Part shown: positions 57,604 through 64,000 of the stretch, piece after piece
How positions within the stretch are numbered: the first letter of the stretch is position 1
Layout of the letters: every line of letters starts with the position of its first letter
Source of the DNA: an uncultured Pseudodesulfovibrio sp.
GTDB lineage: Bacteria > Desulfobacterota > Desulfovibrionia > Desulfovibrionales > Desulfovibrionaceae
Direction: 5' to 3'
Assembly: GCF_963677845.1 (NCBI RefSeq)
Contig: NZ_OY782498.1
Coordinates: forward strand, 3,603,518 to 3,667,517
Length of the DNA stretch: 64,000 nt
The notes under the pieces: model-generated
Told to the model about the DNA's origin: nothing
Seen by the model: the letters and a program-made list of their open reading frames with translations, nothing else
Databases searched by the model: none
Translations under genes and position numbers: made by a program

Positions 57604-59061
57604 TTACTGCACGTCCCAAGTAGCGCCCTGCGGCGTGTCTTTAACCTCGACGTTCATTTCAGCCAGTTCATCACGAATGGCATCGGACTTCTCGAAATCC
57701 TTGTCTTTACGTGCCTGCTGACGGGCGTCTAAAAGCCCCTGAACCTTGATTGGATCAATCCCGGCGCGGGCGGCTCGGTTATCTCTCAACTCGGTAAGGA
57801 ATTCGACAGGCTCGCGTTCGAAGATGCCGAGCACTTTACCCCAGTTTGCTACATCTTGTTTGATGCGAGTGAAGAGATCGCGTCCACCTTCGGATTTGCG
57901 GAGGTTCTTGTCCTCTGCAACACGTCCAGCCAGACGGATGGCAGAGAAGACATGACCCAACGCGCCAGCGGTGTTCATATCGTCTTCCATGGCTTCATCG
58001 AAATGTTTTTCGATCTCGTCCAGTTCAGTGATCAATTCTTCAGGGAACGGGGACTTTTTCCATTTTGATTTCGCCAGTTCAACGTCCATCTGGGCCAAGG
58101 CGGAGTAGATGCGCTTGATGCCTTTTTCCGCTTCTTCAAGGGCCTCGAAAGAAAAGTCGAGCGGGCTGCGATAGTGCATGGTCAGCAGGAAATAGCGCAG
58201 TGTTTCGGCAAGAAATTTGTCCAGAATATCTCGGATAGTAAAGAAGTTACCCAAAGATTTGGACATCTTTTCGGAGTTGATCTGTACGAATCCGTTGTGG
58301 ACCCAGTAGTTGGCGAACGGCTTGCCCGTATCAGCCTCGGACTGTGCCACTTCATTTTCATGGTGCGGGAAGGAGAGGTCCTGTCCTCCACCGTGAATAT
58401 CGAGCGGTAGGGAAGAATACTTTTCGGACATTGCCGAGCACTCAAGATGCCAGCCAGGCCGTCCTTGACCCCATGGGGATTCCCAGGAAGGTTCGCCGGG
58501 TTTGGCTCCTTTCCACAGCGCAAAATCGAGCGGGTCTTGTTTCTCTTCGCCAGGATCGATGCGTGCACCGGATTCCAATTCGTCGATATTGCGACCTGAA
58601 AGTTTGCCATATCCTTCAAAGGAGCGAACCTTGAAATAAACATCACCGGACGGTGTAGAGTAGGCATGCCCTTTGTTGATGAGACGTTCAGTCAGAGCGA
58701 TCATCTCGGGAATGTGTTCGGTGCATTTCGGTTCCACGTCAGGGCGAAGCACGGACAGTTTGTCCATATCCACATAGAATTCACCGATAAATTTTTCGGC
58801 GATTTCGCCAGCTTCCTTGCCGACTTCATTGGCGCGCTTGATGATCTTGTCATCAATGTCAGTGAAGTTGCGGATAAAGTTGACGTTGTATCCTTTGCGC
58901 TGGAGATATCGGTACAAGACGTCGAAAACCACGCTGGAGCGGGCATGGCCGATGTGACAGAGGTCGTATGCCGTGATGCCGCAGACGTACATGTTGACGT
59001 CATTGCCGTTCGCCGGGGTGAATTCTTCTTTCTGTCGTTTGAGCGTGTTGTAAAGTCTCAT
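57604..59061 (-). CDS. cysS: Cysteinyl-tRNA synthetase
   Basis: 485 residues, class I aminoacyl-tRNA synthetase charging tRNA-Cys. HIGH motif in CHIGHARSSVVFDVL, zinc ligands including YVCGITAYD, WHLECSAM and the HHENE segment, and KMSKS in KMSKSLGNFFT. C-terminal DALR-type helical domain ends with DTPQGATW. Third gene of the ispDF unit. Confidence 0.97.
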   Translation of the reverse strand: MRLYNTLKRQKEEFTPANGNDVNMYVCGITAYDLCHIGHARSSVVFDVLYRYLQRKGYNVNFIRNFTDIDDKIIKRANEVGKEAGEIAEKFIGEFYVDMDKLSVLRPDVEPKCTEHIPEMIALTERLINKGHAYSTPSGDVYFKVRSFEGYGKLSGRNIDELESGARIDPGEEKQDPLDFALWKGAKPGEPSWESPWGQGRPGWHLECSAMSEKYSSLPLDIHGGGQDLSFPHHENEVAQSEADTGKPFANYWVHNGFVQINSEKMSKSLGNFFTIRDILDKFLAETLRYFLLTMHYRSPLDFSFEALEEAEKGIKRIYSALAQMDVELAKSKWKKSPFPEELITELDEIEKHFDEAMEDDMNTAGALGHVFSAIRLAGRVAEDKNLRKSEGGRDLFTRIKQDVANWGKVLGIFEREPVEFLTELRDNRAARAGIDPIKVQGLLDARQQARKDKDFEKSDAIRDELAEMNVEVKDTPQGATWDVQ

Positions 59062-59104
59062 TGAATTACTCCATTTTTATTCATTTGAAATAATTGGTAT
59101 TTAA

Positions 59105-59986
59105 TTAAATTCCATCGCTGGAAGTAGTGACGATTTTCATGTTCAAAAGCTGCATGGTTTCAAAGATATCTCGGCCCATGAAAAAGTACAGCACAGGAAA
59201 TGGTTCTTTGGGCGCGAATGACACTGTCATGGTGGCAGGGTCTCCCATGAAACGTCTTAGACCGAGCATGACATCTTCGGCTATCGCGTTTTCCTTGCTG
59301 GCAGCGTGTTCAGCCAGACCGGCCAACTCATGTTGAATGGTTGCCACGGTCAAGGTTTCGGACATACTCATGGCTGCTGACCAGTTGCGAACGACTGTTT
59401 TTGTCAATGATCGATCCGTGAAACGCAAAGTGGCATTGTCAAGGCGCAGGCCGACCAATTGCTCCAGACGCATGTCATTGAGATCAATGCCATCCACTGC
59501 ACAGGTCAGCATTGCATGTCCCAATTTTGGGTCATCCATGGAAAGTGTTTCCAGCGTCAGGACACCGTTGGTCGCATCGTACGTATAGTCAAGCTCAATG
59601 TTGCCGGCGATGGAATCAATGCCGGATTTCAGCATGATCTCAGTCCATTCCCCGAAGTTTTCTTGCGTGACCAGACAGGAAAGTCTGGACGCTGTAGCAT
59701 GTGCATGATGGGGAATCGGGTTGCGTTGGTCGAAGTCATTGATGCGCAGGGCGTCGGCCGTGAAGTGCTGGCCTGAAGGGAGGGTTGCGCTGACGTTTTC
59801 CAGCGTGACCATGTGATCGTAAATATTTACGGATAGATCGTCATAGGTCAGGGTCAAACCGGGCGTTTGTGCGATTGTTCGGTCCAGTTCCTTGCGGACT
59901 TCCGAGTGAACAAACCAGTTTAGAGCCACCGCGCAGATGACTACAAACACACCGAATGAGATGAGAAATTTGGCAATTTTATTCAT
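59105..59986 (-). CDS. Membrane-anchored periplasmic protein, unknown (AsmA/DUF748-like)
   Basis: 293 residues. One N-terminal membrane helix (about 7-27, LISFGVFVVICAVALNWFV) then a periplasmic beta-rich region (LTYDDLSVNIYDHMVTLENVSATLP). The alternating strand pattern and N-terminal anchor recall AsmA/DUF748 proteins, but the match is loose. It starts 3 bases after the ispDF stop and is followed by cysS 43 bases on, so it is co-transcribed. Confidence 0.75.
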   Translation of the reverse strand: MNKIAKFLISFGVFVVICAVALNWFVHSEVRKELDRTIAQTPGLTLTYDDLSVNIYDHMVTLENVSATLPSGQHFTADALRINDFDQRNPIPHHAHATASRLSCLVTQENFGEWTEIMLKSGIDSIAGNIELDYTYDATNGVLTLETLSMDDPKLGHAMLTCAVDGIDLNDMRLEQLVGLRLDNATLRFTDRSLTKTVVRNWSAAMSMSETLTVATIQHELAGLAEHAASKENAIAEDVMLGLRRFMGDPATMTVSFAPKEPFPVLYFFMGRDIFETMQLLNMKIVTTSSDGI

Positions 59987-59989
59987 GGC

Positions 59990-61186
59990 TTACAAATCCC
60001 GGAGGCCGGTGACGGAAGCCACAGCCTTGATACCTTTTTTTGCGCCGGTAAAGCCGAGTTTTTCTTCAGTGGTTGCCTTGAAGTTGACCTGATGCGCATC
60101 CAGTCCGAGCAAGCGGCAAATATTCTTTGCGATTTGATTCGCATGCGGGGAAAGCTTCGGAGCTTGCGTGATAACGGTCAGGTCGGCATGGACAATACGT
60201 GTGTCCGCCTCTTCGGCCATGGTCAGGACTTCTCGCAAAAGGATAGAGCTGTCCACTCCCTTGAATTTCGGGTCTGTGTCCGGGAAGTGTTTGCCAATGT
60301 CTCCGCCACCGAAAGTGCCCAGAATGGCATCTGTCAGAGCGTGCAGGAGTACATCTCCATCTGAATGAGCGATGATGGTCGGGCCACCGGCAATGGGGAC
60401 GCCGCCAAGCACCAGAGGACGATCGTTTTCGCCGCCGAAGCGGTGAACGTCATACCCCCAACCCACACACGGGACAGTCGTCTTGGTTTCTTCCAGACGT
60501 TTCAGGTCTTCGGGGACAGTTATTTTGATGTTACGTGTCTCACCGGGAACAACGGCCACCTCAGCTAATTTTTCAACCATGCTGGCGTCATCGGTGACTT
60601 CCCATCCTTCTGCATCAGCCTGGTCATGAGCTTCTTTGAGTATGGACGTTTCAAAACCTTGCGGTGTTTGTACCGCGGCCAGCTCAGCCCTGTTCAGAGT
60701 GTCGATAACTGTATCGTCAGCCACGCGTTTGACCGTGTCCGTCACCTGTATGGCAGGGATCACGCCATGCGCTCCATTATCAAGGGCTTCGATGAGATCG
60801 GTGATAATTCGAGGGGATACGAACGGGCGGGCCGAGTCATGCACCAAGATGCCGTCACACTCTTTGGGCAGTCCTGTCAGTCCATTCCTGACGGAATCCT
60901 GACGTCGCTCACCACCGGAGATGACTTTCCACTTCAGGCCGAGGTCTTCCGATTTGAAATATTGGCGGAGTTTTTTCTCCATGACCGGAGCATCTTCGGG
61001 CGGGAAGACGAATACCAGCCCCTTGACGCGCGCTACACGTGAGAATGTTCGGGCGCAATGCCAGAATAGTGGTGCGGATTTGTATTCGAGGTACTGCTTG
61101 CGTTCGCCGTTGACGGCTTCAGCCAGTCGGGTACCGGAGCCTGCGGCAAGGATTATGCCCCAGATATTTTTGAGTGGACGCGTCAT
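59990..61186 (-). CDS. ispDF: Bifunctional IspD/IspF of the MEP isoprenoid pathway
   Basis: 398 residues from the ATG at 61186 (MTRPLKNIWGIILAAGSGTRL); a longer frame would run through rnpB. IspD part (about 1-235): nucleotide loop AAGSGTRL, GGERRQDSVRNGL, VHDSARPFVS, AAVQTPQGF. IspF part (about 240-398): GYDVHRF, HSDGDVLLHALTDAILG, GDIGKHFPDTDP, KATTEEKLGFTG. The fusion makes CDP-methylerythritol and the cyclic diphosphate; IspE is not in the window. IspDF fusions are known in several proteobacteria. Confidence 0.96.
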   Translation of the reverse strand: MTRPLKNIWGIILAAGSGTRLAEAVNGERKQYLEYKSAPLFWHCARTFSRVARVKGLVFVFPPEDAPVMEKKLRQYFKSEDLGLKWKVISGGERRQDSVRNGLTGLPKECDGILVHDSARPFVSPRIITDLIEALDNGAHGVIPAIQVTDTVKRVADDTVIDTLNRAELAAVQTPQGFETSILKEAHDQADAEGWEVTDDASMVEKLAEVAVVPGETRNIKITVPEDLKRLEETKTTVPCVGWGYDVHRFGGENDRPLVLGGVPIAGGPTIIAHSDGDVLLHALTDAILGTFGGGDIGKHFPDTDPKFKGVDSSILLREVLTMAEEADTRIVHADLTVITQAPKLSPHANQIAKNICRLLGLDAHQVNFKATTEEKLGFTGAKKGIKAVASVTGLRDL

Positions 61187-61218
61187 GCGAAACCCTGTGC
61201 CGTTGAATGAAAAGTGGT

Positions 61219-61252
61219 CGCGCGAGAAAAGGTATGCGCCTTTTCTCGCGCG
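61219..61252 (-). terminator. Terminator of rnpB
   Basis: CGCGCGAGAAAAGG (61219-61232) and CCTTTTCTCGCGCG (61239-61252), perfect 14-bp stem with 6-nt loop. On the minus strand a short ACCACTTTTC follows. It lies just past the 3' end of RNase P RNA and before the ispDF start. Confidence 0.75.
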
Positions 61253-61260
61253 GTATATCA

Positions 61261-61620
61261 AGTTGGAGCCGGTCATAAGCCGGGTTTTGTGGCCCCTTTC
61301 GGGGTGGTCATCATTCATCTAGACCGACTGTTACCAGCCGGTTCGAGCAACCTACCCGACAGCTCGATCGGGCCGATCTACAGCGCTGTCCTATTTGGTC
61401 TTGCTTCGGACGGAGTTCACCTGGCCTGCCGTGTCACCACGACAGCCGGTAGGCTCTTACCCCACCGTTTCACCCTTACCGCCGGTAAAAACCGGAGGCG
61501 GTATACTTTCTGTTGCACGTGACGGGGATCGCTCCCCCTGGGAGTTACCCAGCGTCCTGCCCTGAGAAGCCCGGACTTTCCTCCCCGATCAAAGATCGCG
61601 GCGATGACCTGTCCGACTCC
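61261..61620 (-). ncRNA. rnpB: RNase P RNA (class A)
   Basis: Read on the minus strand, the conserved core appears in order: GGGGAGGAAAGTCCGGGC near the 5' side, GGGCAGGACGCTGGGTAAC, CAACAGAAAGTATACCGCC, GGTAAGGGTGAAACGGTGGG with GTAAGAGCCTACCGG, then GTCGGGTAGGTTGCTCGAA and AGATGAATGATGACC, ending ACAAAACCCGGCTTATGACC. A -10-like TATAAC lies at 61629-61634. Exact ends are estimated from pairing of GGAGTCGG and CCGGCTCC. Catalytic RNA for tRNA 5' maturation. Confidence 0.95.
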
Positions 61621-61667
61621 AAACTTGTGTTATATCCAACGAGGCCGTCAGGCCCCGAATTCAATCT

Positions 61668-62399
61668 CTAATCCTGAGATTCAGGCTCAATGTGCGCTTT
61701 CCAGTAAATGAGGCGCTGGCAGTTGGGGCAGCTCAATATCTGCTGGCCTTTCTGCAAATCGTTGTACGCCTGCGGCGGAATCATGATGTTACAGCCAGAA
61801 CAGATACCCTTGGAAACAGGGACGATAACTGGATTCTTCAAGCGTTCACGAATGAACTCGTAACGGCCCAAGATCGGCGGCGGAACAGCCTTGCAGGACT
61901 TTTTACGCTTGCGGCCTAAGGAGTCGAGTTTCTTCTGAGCCTTGGCCAGACGTTCGTCCAGTGTTGTCTTGAGTGCATCGTACTGTTCTTTGACGCCGCT
62001 CATTTCTTCAGTCAGTGACTCGGTGGCCTCGTCCTGACGGATAAGTTCTTCACGGACAGCTTCCTGCTCGTCATCACGCATGCGGTTGAGTTTTTCCAGA
62101 GAATCCATTTCGCGCATCATGGCGTGGTATTCCTTGGTGTTGCCAACCAGCATCAGCTTGTTTTTGGACTTCTTGATTTTACCGGCATCCTCATCGATTT
62201 CAAAGGTCAGCTTTTTCTGCTGTTCCTTGAGGATATCAGTTTTTTCGTCGATCTGGTTGCGGCGTTCATTGAATTCGCTCATCTGTGACTCAAGGTCGGA
62301 CAGCTCTTGAGGAGCTTGTTCGATTACATCCTTGAGGGTGAGGATCTCGTCGTCAACCTGCTGCAGAACGATCAACTGTTCGATTTGTTTCTGATACAT
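61668..62399 (-). CDS. Coiled-coil C4 zinc-ribbon protein
   Basis: 243 residues. A long antiparallel coiled coil (about 1-175; K/E/Q/L-rich) with NKLMLVGNTKEYHAMMREMDSLEK is followed by a zinc ribbon (CSGCNIMIPPQAYNDL, CPNCQRLIYW). This is the CT398/zf-RING_7 family, proposed as chaperone or adaptor proteins; in other genera relatives bind RpoN or secretion components. Last protein gene before rnpB in the Nif3-like unit. Confidence 0.92.
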   Translation of the reverse strand: MYQKQIEQLIVLQQVDDEILTLKDVIEQAPQELSDLESQMSEFNERRNQIDEKTDILKEQQKKLTFEIDEDAGKIKKSKNKLMLVGNTKEYHAMMREMDSLEKLNRMRDDEQEAVREELIRQDEATESLTEEMSGVKEQYDALKTTLDERLAKAQKKLDSLGRKRKKSCKAVPPPILGRYEFIRERLKNPVIVPVSKGICSGCNIMIPPQAYNDLQKGQQILSCPNCQRLIYWKAHIEPESQD

Positions 62400-62455
62400 T
62401 GTTAACCTCTCTATCTATTTGAAATTTTGCCCAATCGTTCAATCGGCTTGTTTCG

Positions 62456-63454
62456 CTATTTTTTGACGTGTACCCGGAACGGGTCTTCGCCTTCGAAAAA
62501 TTGTACGTCCACATCAGCCATCTCGCCTGCAAGCTCTTTGGCAAATCGACGCATCATTTCCTCTTCCAATGAAAAATGTCCGGCATCCACCACGCAAATA
62601 GGTGTCTCCACCGCTGCATGATATTTTATGTCGCCGGTAATAAATACGTCAGCTCCGGCGTTTGCCGCCTTGTCGATAAGCGACGATCCAGAACCTCCGC
62701 AATAAGCCACTGTGGTAACCGTTTCAGGTTGTGGGCCTGAAATCATGAGTGCGTCACGCTGGATAAGGGTATCCAATTTCGCGATGAACGCATCCCATGG
62801 CAAGGATTCTGGCAACTTACCGACTTCGCCAAAACCAACTTCACGTCGGGGTGCGGTCAGTGAGCGAATATAGAACAGAGGGCGTTTGCCCATGGAAAAT
62901 TCAATCTTGTTGGCCACATCAGCCCAGTGCGACTCGTCGCAGACTAAACGGACTTCGCCGGTACGACTTTGTGATACGGAATGAATACCGTCGTGATTGG
63001 CCCAGATGTCGGCGGCTTCTCGGGATATTGGTTCTTCTGTGTAGAAGGAAGCCTCAATGGGGGCGTAGCCTGTTTCGATTTCAAGGAGTTTTCTGCCTTC
63101 CAATGCAAGATCATATCCTAACCAGAAAGCCGGACCACCGGGGCGGGTGTCCAAAGAGGTATGTGCGCTGTACAACCATGTGCCGCTTTTAACGACGCGA
63201 CGCAGCACATCCATATACATGGATTCCGCGTTCGGCATTTTGGGCTTCATGTACAAGGGATGATGTGTAATCACGGCCCCGGCACCCCAGTTTAGACACT
63301 TCTCAAGGGTTGCTGGTGTCGGCTCCAAGGCCGCGGCCACCTTGTCAGTCTCTGTTATTTCACCAGCAATCTGGACGCCGCTATTGTCCCAGGAACTTTG
63401 ATTTGCTTCCGGGGCGGAAATGCGGAAAATCGATAAAATATCCTTAATTTTCAT
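62456..63454 (-). CDS. Nif3-like dinuclear metal protein
   Basis: 332 residues from the ATG at 63454 (AGGTGG upstream). NIF3/YbgI family with a metal centre built from His and Asp/Glu: AVITHHPLYMKP, SAHTSLDTRPGG, and near the end VFITGDIKYHAAVE and DAGHFSLEEEMMRRF. The middle insert (about 125-215) is the longer form found in many bacteria. Sometimes annotated as GTP cyclohydrolase type 2, but activity is uncertain. It starts the unit leading to the zinc-ribbon gene. Confidence 0.92.
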   Translation of the reverse strand: MKIKDILSIFRISAPEANQSSWDNSGVQIAGEITETDKVAAALEPTPATLEKCLNWGAGAVITHHPLYMKPKMPNAESMYMDVLRRVVKSGTWLYSAHTSLDTRPGGPAFWLGYDLALEGRKLLEIETGYAPIEASFYTEEPISREAADIWANHDGIHSVSQSRTGEVRLVCDESHWADVANKIEFSMGKRPLFYIRSLTAPRREVGFGEVGKLPESLPWDAFIAKLDTLIQRDALMISGPQPETVTTVAYCGGSGSSLIDKAANAGADVFITGDIKYHAAVETPICVVDAGHFSLEEEMMRRFAKELAGEMADVDVQFFEGEDPFRVHVKK

Positions 63455-63482
63455 ATGCTTACGACCACCTATCGTAAAGAAG

Positions 63483-63514
63483 ATGCTCCCGTAGGGTTTC
63501 CCCCTCGGGAGCAT
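63483..63514 (-). terminator. Hairpin downstream of tRNA-Met
   Basis: ATGCTCCCG (63483-63491) and CGGGAGCAT (63506-63514); minus-strand tail ATCTTCTTTA. It may end the tRNA transcript before the Nif3-like gene. Confidence 0.55.
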
Positions 63515-63630
63515 TAATTTCCTCTTCAATAACCCAGCCATTGGCCTTCGCGGGATACTTCAAGATATATGCGTTGAACTGGTTTCCAGTATCAAACTTC
63601 TTCAATCACGTCTCCCGTTTGGAGGGTCGT

Positions 63631-63706
63631 TGGTGGGCCAGCCAGGATTCGAACCTGGGACCGACCGGTTATGAGCCGGTGGCTCTGCCAACTGAGCTAC
63701 TGGCCC
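63631..63706 (-). tRNA. tRNA-Met (CAT anticodon)
   Basis: 76 nt with encoded CCA. Minus strand: acceptor GGGCCAG pairs with CTGGCCC; D arm GCTCAGTTGGCAGAGC; anticodon arm CCGGCTCATAACCGG with CAT; T arm CCAGGTTCGAATCCTGG. It is not an initiator type (first base pair is matched, no GGG/CCC anticodon-stem triplet). The CAT anticodon could in principle be an isoleucine tRNA with lysidine; overall sequence looks elongator Met. Confidence 0.93.
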
Positions 63707-63721
63707 GTTGTCGAGTCCGGG

Positions 63722-63750
63722 AAGATAGACGTACCAAGAACGATTGTCAA
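63722..63750 (-). promoter_or_regulatory. Sigma-70 promoter of tRNA-Met
   Basis: Minus strand TTGACA (63745-63750) and TATCTT (63722-63727) with a 17-bp spacer, placing the start a few bases before the mature tRNA 5' end at 63706. Confidence 0.8.
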
Positions 63751-63853
63751 GCCGGTCTGTTTTTAACATCGGCAAATTGTTCAGCTGTGAATTTTTGATT
63801 TTTATGAAAGCCCTCGTATCTCATGAAGCAACCTGAAGCGTTGAAGATTTTTT

Positions 63854-64000
63854 CTATTGTGTCTTTTCGACCTGTCGGATCACTTTCATTGCGTACCATG
63901 ATGCGATGGCGGCGGATATCCAGACGATGGCAAGGATGGAAAGCCAGAGCGAGATTGTGCCGTAGCCGAGGACAGAGGTGAACAGGGTGAAGAGCGCAAC
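63854..64000 (-). CDS. C-terminus of a membrane protein (5' part outside the window)
   Basis: Forty-eight codons and a TAG stop on the minus strand, open to the right edge. Reads VALFTLFTSVLGYGTISLWL, then a hydrophobic helix ILAIVWISAAIASWYAM and a short basic tail VIRQVEKTQ. Two membrane segments seem present. Too short for assignment. Confidence 0.6.
   Translation of the reverse strand, partial: VALFTLFTSVLGYGTISLWLSILAIVWISAAIASWYAMKVIRQVEKTQ

Noticed and set aside
61187-61318. N-terminal extension of ispDF
   Set aside because: It would run through the rnpB terminator and into the RNase P RNA. The start at 61186 gives the normal IspD N-terminus.
63631-63706. tRNA-Ile2 (lysidine) in place of tRNA-Met
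   Set aside because: The anticodon alone cannot tell, but the rest of the molecule looks like an elongator Met tRNA; kept as a noted alternative.

Overview
The window looks like a chromosomal segment from a sulfate-reducing deltaproteobacterium of the Desulfovibrio/Pseudodesulfovibrio type. This rests on overall gene style (ispDF next to cysS, a C4 zinc-ribbon gene before rnpB, paired XRE-cupin/acyl-CoA ligase genes, a SulP anion transporter, a sigma-54 activator) and on dispersed intergenic palindromes of a kind I associate with that group. It is an inference; there is no 16S gene here.

Layout. 1-2.4 kb: 3' part of uvrA. 2.4-4.1 kb: terminators, an AT-rich orphan membrane-protein gene, repeat-like DNA and an AhpD-like gene. 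4.2-10.3 kb: a small membrane protein, an ABC exporter with a strongly enlarged nucleotide-binding domain, and a partner-switching module (SpoIIE phosphatase/kinase fusion plus STAS antagonist). 10.6-17.2 kb, minus strand: EamA transporter, LysM lipoprotein, an operon of pgi, a sensor kinase and an unknown gene, then radA. 17.3-20.3 kb, plus strand: azlCD and a SulP transporter. 20.4-25.8 kb: a sigma-54 activator with a degenerate receiver, then a deacetylase/glycosyltransferase fusion and a GT2 glycosyltransferase.

25.8-27.4 kb has no gene. It holds three tandem ~400-bp repeats, each with nested inverted repeats followed by terminator-like hairpins. 27.4-29.7 kb: TPR gene and fetAB. 30.1-34.8 kb: two successive XRE-cupin plus AMP-forming acyl-CoA ligase pairs. 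34.9-38.8 kb: rlmH, a phosphoesterase and a LonB-like protease. 39-44.9 kb: an exported cluster with two successive [secreted unknown + peptidoglycan-binding protein] pairs preceded by a beta-propeller carrying CxxCH. 45-50.8 kb: yggS-motA-motB-motB-fliL-fliN-fliO-fliP-fliQ. 51-57.5 kb: Tat-exported HD protein, topA, rsmG, a methyltransferase and a MarR regulator. 57.6-64 kb, all minus strand: ispDF-unknown-cysS, rnpB, zinc-ribbon protein, Nif3-like protein, tRNA-Met and the end of a membrane protein gene.

The best candidates for something undescribed are the exported peptidoglycan-binding cluster (39-44.9 kb), the tandem structured repeat (26.2-27.4 kb) and the ABC exporter with three Q-loop-like segments (4.7-7.2 kb). 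Start codons were chosen from ribosome-binding sites, overlaps and neighbouring features; several differ from the longest possible reading frame.
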